Part shown: in pieces, positions 16,562 to 24,367 of the stretch
How the letters are laid out: every line of letters starts with the position of its first letter
Position numbering within the stretch: the stretch's first letter is position 1
Origin: an uncultured Sutterella sp.
GTDB lineage: Bacteria; Pseudomonadota; Gammaproteobacteria; Burkholderiales; Burkholderiaceae_F
Length of the DNA stretch: 31,118 nt
Direction of reading: 5' to 3'
NCBI GenBank assembly: GCA_905206365.1
Contig: CAJLHF010000026.1
Location: 1 to 31,118, forward strand
Notes under the pieces: generated by a model
Told to the model about the DNA's origin: nothing
The model's input: the letters and a program-made list of their open reading frames with translations, nothing else
The model's database searches: none
Made by a program: the position numbers and the translations under genes

Positions 16562-17758
16562 TTACGCCGTGAAGCGGACCTGCAACTGCATGCGCACGAA
16601 GAGTCGGCCGTTCTCGCCCGCGTACGGGTAGCCCCAATCGTGTCGCGACGAAGCGGGCGCGTCGAGGCGACACGAATTCATGAGGTAGTCTCCGACGGCG
16701 TTTTGGGTCGAGAGCTGCACGCACACCACTTCGCCCGTCTTCTTGACGACGATGATGCCGCCCGTCGCACGGGCGCGGCCGTCCCAGCGCGCTCCGGGCG
16801 TCGCCCCCGCCATGAAGGCGAGCAGCACGGAGCGCATCTTGTAGCCGATCGAAACCGCCAGCTCTTCCTTGTTGCTGCCGAGGAAAAGGAGGCTCTCGTC
16901 TTGGGTGTTCCAAATGCGCTCGGCCATGTTGTCGACGAGCTCGGCGATCGTCGGCACCTTCTTCTCACCGCGCATGCGCCGGAAGACTTCTTCGAGGAGG
17001 AGCTGCGCGACGATTTCGGGGCCGAAGGAGTCGACGAGTCGAAGCGTGTAATTGAGGTTCGGAGCGGTCGTCGTGAATCGGAGCTCGTAGCCGTTTTTGA
17101 GAAGCTCCTGCACGAAGCCGAACCCCTGCGTGGAGGCGGCCTTGATCGTATCGAGAATCTCCGTGCGGTTCGTTGCGGAGAGCGGCATCCCGCCAGCGCG
17201 AAGAATTTCGTACTCGAAGTAGGAGGAATCGCGACTCGCGTTGAGGAGCGTCGACTGCCCGCCCAACTGGCTCTTGATCGAAAAACCCGACGTCTGAAGC
17301 ATCCCGTTCGAGACGACGGTCGCGACGAAATCGCTCTTGTCGCTCGCCTTGGCGGAGACGCGCGACGTGGCAAGGAGAGAAAGCACCTTCACCACTTCGG
17401 GGTTGTCGATTGCAATCTTCCCCCCGCCCTTCGAATCGCGGAGGATCTGAAGGAGTTCGCGCGCCGCCTGCTTGAAGTCCGCACAGTTGACGGGGCCGAC
17501 CGAATTGACGGTCGGGCCCTGATAGACGACGGCGGGTCCGCTGCCGCTCGTGTTGTTGATTGAGTAGGAAACGTACGCGTCGTCTTTGTCGAGGCGACGG
17601 ACCTCGACGAACCTCAAGTGGGCGCCCGGAATCGCCTCGAGCGACCCGTCGACGACGGGGATTTCGGTTCTACCGAGAATGTAGACAATGGCATACGGTT
17701 CGCTCAGTTCGCCGATGTTTTTGGTCGTAACGGCGGGGGTCGTTTGGGTGCCGGTCAT
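16562..17758 (-). CDS. HpaII-family type II restriction endonuclease
   Basis: Predicted restriction enzyme of the HpaII family; the known member cuts CCGG. Shared landmarks as I recall the family are an early GE-SE-Y segment, Asp143, TSGFSIKSQLGG (156-167, a PD-(D/E)XK-like S-x-K), STLLNAS (169-175), ATGGIIVVKKTGEVVC, DYLMNS, the APASSRHDWG region and a C-terminal GRLFVRMQLQVRF. The 398-aa length is slightly longer than HpaII. AAGGAAAAAGG precedes the ATG, giving a strong ribosome site. It starts 27 bases after the methyltransferase stop on the same strand, so both are one operon and the methyltransferase should protect the same site. CCGG specificity is inferred from family membership, not seen. 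Confidence 0.88.
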   Translation of the reverse strand: MTGTQTTPAVTTKNIGELSEPYAIVYILGRTEIPVVDGSLEAIPGAHLRFVEVRRLDKDDAYVSYSINNTSGSGPAVVYQGPTVNSVGPVNCADFKQAARELLQILRDSKGGGKIAIDNPEVVKVLSLLATSRVSAKASDKSDFVATVVSNGMLQTSGFSIKSQLGGQSTLLNASRDSSYFEYEILRAGGMPLSATNRTEILDTIKAASTQGFGFVQELLKNGYELRFTTTAPNLNYTLRLVDSFGPEIVAQLLLEEVFRRMRGEKKVPTIAELVDNMAERIWNTQDESLLFLGSNKEELAVSIGYKMRSVLLAFMAGATPGARWDGRARATGGIIVVKKTGEVVCVQLSTQNAVGDYLMNSCRLDAPASSRHDWGYPYAGENGRLFVRMQLQVRFTA

Positions 17759-17785
17759 CCTTTTTCCTTCGTTCTTCCGTGTCGA

Positions 17786-18811
17786 TCAGTTAAGGTCGAG
17801 CACTTTTTTGATGTTCTTCGCAATGGCTTCGATGACGTTCACCGTCACCGAATTGCCGAACTGCTTGTAGAGCTGCGTGTCGGAGAGCACGAGCTTGAAG
17901 TCTTCGGGGAAGCCCTGAAGGCGGGCCCACTCGCGCGGCGTCATCTTGCGGATGCCGTCGCGATTCACTTCGCCCTTGATGCGCGTGACGGGACGCAGGT
18001 CCGTCTGGCGCTTGTCTTCGACGAGATTGCGCTCGCGCCCCATGCCGCCGCAGACGACGGCGTTCGCGACGCCGTCGAGCGGACGGATTTCATAGCCGAA
18101 GCCGTGTCCCTTCGATTCGTGGTACGCGCGATGCGCCTTGAGGGTCTCCAAGTACACGGTCGAAAGGTAGTAACGGGCGGAGACGGGTTCCTTTTCGAGA
18201 ATGTCGGCAATCGTCGCCGTCTTGTCGGTCGGGAGCGGAAATTCGAACGTTTCCTTACCCTTCACGTCGTTGCGGAAGGCCACGATGTAGATGCGTTCGC
18301 GGTTCTGCGGCACGCCGAAGTCGCGCGAATTGAGCACCTTGTGATGCACCGTGTAGCCGAGCTGCTCAAGCGTTTCGACGATGATGCGGAAGGTCTCGCC
18401 CCCTTTGTGAATCGTGAGGCCCTTCACGTTCTCGCAGAAAATCACCTTCGGGCGATGCACGTCGCAGATCTGCGCGACGTCGAAAAAGAGCGTCCCTCGG
18501 CAACGGCCCTTGTAGTCGTCTTCGAAGCCCATGCGCTTCCCCGCGAGCGAGAACGCCTGGCAGGGAAAGCCCGCGAGGCAGATGTCGAAGTCGGGAATCG
18601 CCGCTTTCGTTTCTTCGGCGGTGATGTCGCCGTAGATTTTCTCGGGCGTCGCGAAGTTGGCGGCGTAGGTCTTCTGCGCGGGCAGGTCCCACTCGGAAAC
18701 GAAGACCGTTTCGATCCCGTCGCCGAACGCGCGGTCGAATCCCATGCGGATGCCGCCGATACCGGCGAAAAGGTCGATGGAGCGCAGTTTTTTGTGTTCG
18801 GACTTCGTCAT
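17786..18811 (-). CDS. dcm: C5-cytosine DNA methyltransferase
   Basis: This enzyme methylates cytosine C5 and protects host sites from the linked HpaII-family nuclease. All main motifs are present in order: I, IDLFAGIGGIRMGF (12-25); IV, GFPCQAFS (81-88) with catalytic Cys84; VI, FCENVKG (125-131); VIII, PQNRERIYIVAF (168-179); the MTPREWARLQGFP segment; and X, QFGNSVTVNVIEAI. The 341-aa length is typical of a single-target enzyme. The start at 18811 has no clear Shine-Dalgarno sequence. The next gene downstream is the nuclease, an order that lets methylation precede cutting. The 'dcm' symbol is used in the family sense; the recognition sequence is probably CCGG by association. Confidence 0.93.
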   Translation of the reverse strand: MTKSEHKKLRSIDLFAGIGGIRMGFDRAFGDGIETVFVSEWDLPAQKTYAANFATPEKIYGDITAEETKAAIPDFDICLAGFPCQAFSLAGKRMGFEDDYKGRCRGTLFFDVAQICDVHRPKVIFCENVKGLTIHKGGETFRIIVETLEQLGYTVHHKVLNSRDFGVPQNRERIYIVAFRNDVKGKETFEFPLPTDKTATIADILEKEPVSARYYLSTVYLETLKAHRAYHESKGHGFGYEIRPLDGVANAVVCGGMGRERNLVEDKRQTDLRPVTRIKGEVNRDGIRKMTPREWARLQGFPEDFKLVLSDTQLYKQFGNSVTVNVIEAIAKNIKKVLDLN

Positions 18812-19149
18812 GGTGCGTGTCGGGCCTGCGTCTTCGCGTTGTTCGGACGGACGGCTCGGAGAAACGGAGCGATTCCTCCGACCCGACGGTCGGTTGAAAC
18901 GTCGTCAACGTCCCTCACGAAGAGCACGGTCGGTCGCGACCGGACGATTCGTCCGCGAAAGCGCTCGGCTTCGGATGGTGTTCGGTTGTATTTTTCGTTG
19001 CAACTCGGGCGTCACGCTCGGGCAGCAATTGAGTGTCACGGATTATATTCGGTTAGATAGACACCTATGGGGGCTCGAGTTCGTCGCCGGGCGTCCCGAC
19101 GCGCGCGGGACCGAAAACCGTCGCATCCCGCATGCCGCACGGCGGATGT
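18812..19149. promoter_or_regulatory. Non-coding region upstream of the methyltransferase gene
   Basis: No gene is seen here. On the minus strand a perfect TATAAT (19047-19042) could be the -10 of a long-leader transcript for the methyltransferase, but its -35 is poor. On the plus strand TTGAGT (19029-19034) and TTAGAT (19053-19058), 18 bases apart, form a possible promoter. GTCACG occurs twice (around 19010 and 19035) and could be a protein site. Confidence 0.3.
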
Positions 19150-19442
19150 CGTCGCTTTCGGGTGCTCGAGTTCGACTCCGTCCGATTTTTCGTTCTTTCC
19201 GCGCTCGCCCTCGTGTTTTTCGGCTCCGAACTCGTTCTCATCGCCCTCTTTGCGCCCGTCGTCTCTTTGCTCGCACGGGCGGCCTCGTACCTTCCCGAGT
19301 CGTTCATGAAGCCTATCGCAACGCGGGCACAACGGACCCGATTGTCCTCGGGACGGTCACGAACATCGCGCTTGCTTTCCGGCTCCTCGTTTGGGCGCTG
19401 AAGTACAAAAGGTACTCCGTGAGCGTCTTCCTTCCCGATTGA
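19150..19442 (+). pseudogene. Possible frameshifted small membrane-protein gene
   Basis: Two adjacent plus-strand frames show GC-rich codon bias like real genes. The first encodes a long hydrophobic segment (FFVLSALALVFFGSELVLI, then LFAPVVSLLA). The second, from about 19300, encodes AYRNAGTTDPIVLG, TVTNIALAFRLLVWALKY and ends at 19442. Joined by one frameshift near 19285-19315 they would make a small protein with two or three membrane segments. No family is recognised and the join is a guess. Confidence 0.25.
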
Positions 19443-19605
19443 CGGACGGCCTGAGGTCGCCGCCCGCAACAACCCCCGCTCTCCCTCCTCGACCCCGACA
19501 CCCCGAAGCAATCGGCTGCACAATATCCCGAAGCCGCGTGCGTAACGCGCCTGTTACGCGCCCGCGAGGCCTCCTTCCGTTTTTCTTCGTTTCCTTCTTT
19601 TCGGC

Positions 19606-20217
19606 ATGATCTCAGTGTTTGCAGCCCGAATTCGAGAACTCATCCGTCGGGTGAGAGTCACTTACGCTCGCTGGCGCACCATTCGGGCTTTTAAGCGAAA
19701 GAATCCTCAGAAAGTGCGCCGGCTGAGTACCGGCGGGATCGAGGTCTTATCGTTGCATTTCGATGGCATGCCGACCGGGCGGACGGTGGCCTTTTCGCCC
19801 CTCGGCATCGCTGTGATCACAGCCGGCATCGACGACAAATTCGGGCGCGACGACACGCCCGACCGCCTCTTTCCGCCGATTTCCGAATATTGGAAGGACG
19901 AAGAACTCCCTTCGACCCCCGAAGCCTTGCGCGAAGCCAACGTCGATCGGATCGTTGCGCTGGGATTTTGCGATCGGGAGCGGATCATCACGAAGCCCGC
20001 GATCGACTCTAACGTCTTAATGACGTACGACGACGAAACGGGCGAGCAAGTCATGCTCATCATCCGAATCACCGACATTCTCGGGCGTCTGCGCATGGGC
20101 GAAGACTATCGCAACATCCCGCCCGTCGAGAGTGCCGACGGCAAGGATTGGTGGGCCGAGCTTCGGCGGCGCTACCCGAGGGAGACCTTTTGGGTGCCGA
20201 GGAAATACCGGCACTGA
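19606..20217 (+). CDS. Uncharacterised 203-aa protein
   Basis: I do not recognise this family. The protein starts with a basic, helix-prone segment (FAARIRELIRRVRVTYARWR) and continues as a mixed soluble domain with GIAVITAGIDDKFG, DRLFPPI, a central acidic region, VMLIIRITDIL and a C-terminal WWAELRRRYPRETFWVPRKYRH. There is no signal peptide or membrane segment. Codon use is coding-like throughout. A shortened, inverted paralogue lies at 20533-20736 and preserves the middle and the C-terminus. The surrounding genes (restriction cluster on one side, respiratory genes on the other) do not fix a function. Confidence 0.7.
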   Translation: MISVFAARIRELIRRVRVTYARWRTIRAFKRKNPQKVRRLSTGGIEVLSLHFDGMPTGRTVAFSPLGIAVITAGIDDKFGRDDTPDRLFPPISEYWKDEELPSTPEALREANVDRIVALGFCDRERIITKPAIDSNVLMTYDDETGEQVMLIIRITDILGRLRMGEDYRNIPPVESADGKDWWAELRRRYPRETFWVPRKYRH

Positions 20218-20532
20218 AACGCGGGGCTCTCGCGTTCGTATTCGCGGTGTTTGTCAATACTATTTTCCGTTTTTTTGTCAAAACGGGCATCGTTTGAGGG
20301 GCGTCGCCCCTCTGCCCTTCGGGCATTCACCCCGTCTCTCGCCGCCGATCTCGCAACATCACAACACCTCGGCGAGACGTCCCGACACTTCGGTCGATCG
20401 TTCTCCATCGCAAAGAGCACGACAAAATTTCGGCTTTTCGGTTTTTTTTGGGAACCCGAGACCTTCGGGAAGTCCACGATTCGTTTTGGCCGTATCCCGT
20501 CCGTTTGGGTTTCACACGGATGCATGGCAAGC
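20218..20532. repeat. Intergenic spacer with tandem hairpins between inverted paralogues
   Basis: No gene is seen. The spacer holds a CCGTTTT/AAAACGG stem (20267-20286), a GC-rich hairpin GAGGGGC-GTC-GCCCCTC (20296-20312) and, immediately after it, TGCCC-TTC-GGGCA (20313-20325). The double hairpin resembles REP-like intergenic elements or a strong transcription-end structure for two convergent genes. T-rich and A-rich tracts around 20258-20283 contain TTGACA-like boxes on the minus strand. Confidence 0.45.
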
Positions 20533-20736
20533 TCACCGCCGATACTTCCTCGGAACCTCAAAGATCTCTTTCGGGTAGCGCCGGAGAAACTCGGCCCGCC
20601 GACCTGTCCCATTCTCGCCCGTGACGGGCGGGATAAGGCGGTCGGTCGGGTCTTCGCACCCGAATCGGCCGTCGATGCCGAAGACGATGCCCGCAATGCC
20701 CGTCGCCGTAAAACCGATCGGCAGTCCGTCCTTCAT
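20533..20736 (-). pseudogene. Shortened inverted paralogue of the 203-aa gene
   Basis: The 67-codon frame matches two separate parts of the 19606-20217 product: GIAGIVFGIDGRFG and PTDRLIPP correspond to GIAVITAGIDDKFG and PDRLFPP, and RRAEFLRRYPKEIFEVPRKYRR corresponds to the last ~22 residues. About 90 central residues and the N-terminus are missing, so it is probably a deletion remnant. A functional mini-protein is not excluded, because the frame is open and ends at the equivalent stop. Confidence 0.6.
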
Positions 20737-20806
20737 TGCGGAAGATGACGAAGCGCGCTATTACCGGGGTGAATAACTGCACTATGGTGCTAGGCCGCAC
20801 ATACAG

Positions 20807-20836
20807 CTAGTCGGTCTAGAGAAGGCCGCGGATAAT
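20807..20836 (+). promoter_or_regulatory. Candidate regulated promoter of the molybdoenzyme operon
   Basis: A GATAAT -10-like box (20831-20836) lacks a good -35. The -35 position instead overlaps the palindrome CTAG-TCGGT-CTAG (20807-20819). A weak -35 with an operator at this position suits an activator such as the FixJ/TtrR-like regulator encoded downstream. This is an inference from layout only. Confidence 0.3.
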
Positions 20837-20869
20837 TCGGACATTTCCAGACCCATCCAGGAGAACAGG

Positions 20870-23515
20870 ATGTCCCATCGTCCGCCCAAAAATCCGAGTT
20901 CGTGCGGGCTCACGCGCCGCAATCTTTTCAAAACCACGGCGACCTGCGCCGCGGTGAGTTCCGTTTTCGGCCAACTCGAACGTGCTGTTGCCGCCGTTGC
21001 GCCGAAGTTCGTCACCTCGACCAAGCCGATGCTTGAGAACAACGTCAGGGTGATCAACACCTATCACGAAATTCACTGCCACGGGCAGTGCATGCTCAAG
21101 GCTCACGTGCGCGACGGTCGTCTGATTGCACTTACTTCGGCCGGTGACGTACCGCGCGAAGAAAGCGCCGGCGACGAGTCGATCGGTTGTATGCAGCGTC
21201 GCGCCTGCATGAAGGGCTACGCAGAACGCAAGCGTCTTTATGCCCCCGATCGCCTCAAGTACCCGCTTCTCCAGACGGGCGAACGAGGCAATCTCGCCAC
21301 CTTCAAGCGTATTTCCTGGGATGAAGCGATCGATCGCGCGTGTGAGAAGATCGAGTTGATGAAGGAACGTCAAAAGACGCTCGGCTATCTTCCGATTTGG
21401 GAGTTGGGCGGAACACCCCTGCCTTTCATGGGGCCGTACCTCTCCGCGTACGGTCACCATTCCGCCGGGAACCAGAACGACTGCCTTTACAACGCGCTCG
21501 GCAAAGGCGTGACCGGTCATCCGGCGATCGACATGCTGAATTCGAAGTTCATCATCGTCTGGTCGGCGGACCCGCAGACGACTTCGCCGCACCTGCCCTT
21601 CATCATGACGAAGGCTCGGGAACAGGGCATCCCGATCGTCGTTGTCGACAGTCGCTACACGGGTACGGTGGGCGCAATGGCAACGGGCGCACCGGGCCTC
21701 ACGCCGTGGATCGCGCCGCGTCCGGGGACCGACTCGGCGATTTTGGTCGCGATGATGAACACGATCTACTGCCGCGGCCTCCATAACGAAGCCTACTTGC
21801 GCGAGTATTGCTTCGGCTTCTATCCGAACGACAAAGTCGTCTCTCGGTCGCCGGGCAAGAATCCGGTTACGGGCGAAGCTTGGAAGGGGCAGACGTTTGT
21901 CGTGCCCAAGGGACAGAGCTTCGTCGAATATCTCGAAGAGCTCAACCGTGAAAAAGGCGGTGAGGCGGGCGTATTGCGTTGGGCTGCGGAACTCTCCGGG
22001 GTCGATGCGAAGACGATCGAAACTCTGGCGCTCACTTACGCGCACGCCAAGCCGGCCTGTCTCTATTCGGGGTGGACGGCGGGCGGCGCGCAACGCACCG
22101 GCAACGGCATGTATTACACCTGGTTGCTCCTCGCACTTGCGGCGATGACGGGCAACGCTACGGTTCGCGGCGGCGGCATCGGTTCGCTCTCGCCCGTGGA
22201 CGGGATGTCGCTCAAGCTCGGGAAGGCGCCCGGACTCGGCAAGGGTGAAAAGTCGAAGGCGATTCTCTTCTCGCAACATCTCTCCTCTCAGGTCATCCTC
22301 ACCGGACGCGATTCGCGTACGGCCGAACAGCTTCGCGACGACGTACTGCGCATGAACGGGATCGATCTCGGCGAGGATCCCCGATTGCGAATCGAAATGA
22401 TTTGGCGCGGTGCGGGCTCCTGCGACACGTTCAACCAGCGCGGTGCCATCAACCCGAAGCTTCTCGCTTGGAAAAAGCTCGAATCGATCATCTGCTACGA
22501 ACGCTTCATGAGCTCGACCGCGCGCTACGCGGACATCGTGCTCCCGGTGGTCACGCATTTCGAAGAAAGCTTCTTCACGGGCAGTCGCGTCAAGACCGAC
22601 ACGAACGTCGTGCGCAAGATCGTGGAACCGATGTACGAATCGAAGCCCGACTGGGAAATCAACACCATGATCGCGGAACGCCTCGGCCTCGATTACGGTC
22701 GTCGCGGGATGAGCGACGAGGAGGTGATGGCGATTCAGTGGAAGGGTGCCAAGGTGCCCGAAGCCTACAAGGCGATCGATCCGAACTTCAAGTTGCCTAC
22801 CTTCGAGGAGATGCTCGAGAAAGCCAACCTGCAACTCCCGACGCCGCCCGAAAAGAGTGTGATTGCGGCGGCAAAGTTCGCACCGGGCGAATTCCCGACC
22901 GATACCGGCCGGATCAACTTCTATTCGCCCTTCCTGGCCTCTCGCGGTCGTCTCATGCAGAAAGCGGCCCGTTGTCAGTACGTTCGCCCGCCCGAGGGAC
23001 GCGAAGACGTTGTGGAAGGTCGCAAGGGCGCGAAGGGCGTGGCCTATCCCCTTCAGTTCACGACGCCGCACATGCCCAACCGTTCCCATTCGAGCTTCGA
23101 CAATACGACGATGCTGATGGACGCATTCGAGCACGGCGTGTTCATGCATCCGTCCGACGCTCAGGTCCGTGGAATTTCCGAAGGGGATATGGTTTACGTG
23201 TGGAATGATGCCGGTTGCATGAAGTTGCCCGCGATTCTCACGCTTCGTCAAGTGCCCGGCGTCGTGGCGATCGGCGAAGGCGCCTGGTATCAGCCGAGCG
23301 AGAAGGAGTTCTTCGAGGCTTGGTTCGATACGGACGGCGATGGCAAACCCGAGAAGCACACCGTGCCCGTGGACGTGGGCGGCGCAGTCAACACGCTGAC
23401 GACCGACCGCGACATCGGGGCGGGAGATCCCTTCCTACACGCCCAGACGAGCAAGTCCGGCGGGTTTGCTGCCGGCGGAAACCTCTGCGAAGTGTCGAAG
23501 ACACTTCCGCGTTGA
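20870..23515 (+). CDS. Tat-exported DMSO-reductase-family molybdopterin oxidoreductase, catalytic A subunit
   Basis: Predicted periplasmic terminal reductase subunit binding bis-MGD and one iron-sulfur cluster. A twin-arginine signal (TRRNLFK, 15-21) precedes a cluster motif H66-x3-C70-x3-C74 and C113 (ACMKGYAERKRLYAPDRLKYP region), with His where DmsA has its first Cys. The family then follows in order: RISWDEAID, YGHHSAGNQN (194-203) with Ser198 at the likely Mo-ligand position, MLNSKFIIVW, VVDSRYTGT, RPGTDSAILVAMM, and a C-terminal cofactor-binding domain. GGAG lies just before the ATG. The 881-aa length fits DmsA-type rather than longer TtrA-type enzymes. The B subunit, a chaperone and a TtrS/TtrR-like pair follow. 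The substrate (S-oxide, N-oxide, thionate or other) is not evident. Confidence 0.9.
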   Translation: MSHRPPKNPSSCGLTRRNLFKTTATCAAVSSVFGQLERAVAAVAPKFVTSTKPMLENNVRVINTYHEIHCHGQCMLKAHVRDGRLIALTSAGDVPREESAGDESIGCMQRRACMKGYAERKRLYAPDRLKYPLLQTGERGNLATFKRISWDEAIDRACEKIELMKERQKTLGYLPIWELGGTPLPFMGPYLSAYGHHSAGNQNDCLYNALGKGVTGHPAIDMLNSKFIIVWSADPQTTSPHLPFIMTKAREQGIPIVVVDSRYTGTVGAMATGAPGLTPWIAPRPGTDSAILVAMMNTIYCRGLHNEAYLREYCFGFYPNDKVVSRSPGKNPVTGEAWKGQTFVVPKGQSFVEYLEELNREKGGEAGVLRWAAELSGVDAKTIETLALTYAHAKPACLYSGWTAGGAQRTGNGMYYTWLLLALAAMTGNATVRGGGIGSLSPVDGMSLKLGKAPGLGKGEKSKAILFSQHLSSQVILTGRDSRTAEQLRDDVLRMNGIDLGEDPRLRIEMIWRGAGSCDTFNQRGAINPKLLAWKKLESIICYERFMSSTARYADIVLPVVTHFEESFFTGSRVKTDTNVVRKIVEPMYESKPDWEINTMIAERLGLDYGRRGMSDEEVMAIQWKGAKVPEAYKAIDPNFKLPTFEEMLEKANLQLPTPPEKSVIAAAKFAPGEFPTDTGRINFYSPFLASRGRLMQKAARCQYVRPPEGREDVVEGRKGAKGVAYPLQFTTPHMPNRSHSSFDNTTMLMDAFEHGVFMHPSDAQVRGISEGDMVYVWNDAGCMKLPAILTLRQVPGVVAIGEGAWYQPSEKEFFEAWFDTDGDGKPEKHTVPVDVGGAVNTLTTDRDIGAGDPFLHAQTSKSGGFAAGGNLCEVSKTLPR

Positions 23516-23553
23516 TGTGTGCATCACGACGAACGACTTCTAGGACGAATGAA

Positions 23554-24261
23554 ATGACGCAATGGGTTTTTTATTTTGATCAACAGCGCTGCCTCGGGTG
23601 TCGCACCTGTACCGTTGCCTGCAAGGAATGGAACGAATGCCGTCGGGGCGATGCCTCGAAGCATCCCGCGCTCGACGCGAAAAGCGCCGCAAGTTTCGAC
23701 ATCCCCGCTTCGTGGGGCGCGGGCGGACGCCCCACGGCCGAAACGGGGCCGCACGACAAGGCGTTGCTTCGCCGCTTCGACATGAAGGAAACCTGGCGAC
23801 GCGTGAGCTTCTTCGAGTTCGGAGAATGCGCGCCCAACGTGGAAATCGTGCCGCTCTCCATGGGGTGCAACCATTGTGACGATCCGGCTTGCCTCAAGGT
23901 GTGCCCGGTCAAGGCCATCACGAAGGACGAGAAGTACGGAGCCGTGAGGGCGGATCCCGCCAAGTGTGTGAGTTGCGGCGCTTGCCAAGCCGCTTGTCCG
24001 TGGCACGTGCCGCAATACGCTCAAAAAGGTTCCACCCCGATGACGAAATGCGACATGTGCGTGGACCGCCTCGACAAGGGGTTGAAGCCTGCCTGCGTGG
24101 CGTCCTGCCCGGGTCGCGCTCTCGAACTCATGCCGCTCGAAGAGCTTCGGCGACGTCACCCCGAGGCCGGGCAAACGGCGGTGGGACTTCGTGAGGAGGA
24201 TGTTCGTCGAACGAAGCCCAACCTCTTCGTGAAGGCTCGTCCGATACGCGTCAAGCTCTGA
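23554..24261 (+). CDS. DmsB-like four-cluster ferredoxin subunit of a molybdoenzyme
   Basis: Electron-transfer partner of the upstream A subunit. All four cysteine groups for [4Fe-4S] clusters are present: CLGCRTCTVAC, CNHCDDPACLKVCP, CVSCGACQAACPW and CDMC-x(10)-ACVASCP. It has no signal peptide, as expected for a protein exported together with the Tat-bearing A subunit. The ATG at 23554 (MTQWVFYFDQQRC) fits family starts. A GTG or ATG further upstream would add unrelated residues. The 235-aa length is typical. No DmsC/NrfD-type membrane anchor follows, so the quinol or cytochrome donor must be encoded elsewhere, or the complex is soluble. Confidence 0.92.
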   Translation: MTQWVFYFDQQRCLGCRTCTVACKEWNECRRGDASKHPALDAKSAASFDIPASWGAGGRPTAETGPHDKALLRRFDMKETWRRVSFFEFGECAPNVEIVPLSMGCNHCDDPACLKVCPVKAITKDEKYGAVRADPAKCVSCGACQAACPWHVPQYAQKGSTPMTKCDMCVDRLDKGLKPACVASCPGRALELMPLEELRRRHPEAGQTAVGLREEDVRRTKPNLFVKARPIRVKL

Positions 24262-24273
24262 TCACATTTCGGA

Positions 24274-24314
24274 CCCCGGGCAAGGAGGGTGCATAATATC
24301 CTCCTTGTTCGGGG
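24274..24314 (+). promoter_or_regulatory. Long intergenic hairpin between the ferredoxin and chaperone genes
   Basis: A 15-bp stem, CCCCGGGCAAGGAGG with CCTCCTTGTTCGGGG (two G-U pairs), closes an 11-base loop GTGCATAATAT. There is no T-run, so it is not a classical terminator. It may stabilise or separate the upstream reductase message from the chaperone-sensor part. The loop contains CATAAT, a possible -10 box for an internal promoter. Confidence 0.55.
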
Positions 24315-24367
24315 AAAAGACCGTATGCCCGGGGCGATCCGACGCTCCCCTTTAGGAATCCTTTCCG

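Noticed and set aside
20816..23359. 847-codon open frame on the minus strand opposite the molybdoenzyme
   Set aside because: Antisense shadow of a strongly conserved gene; no domain, and composition is rich in Arg and His.
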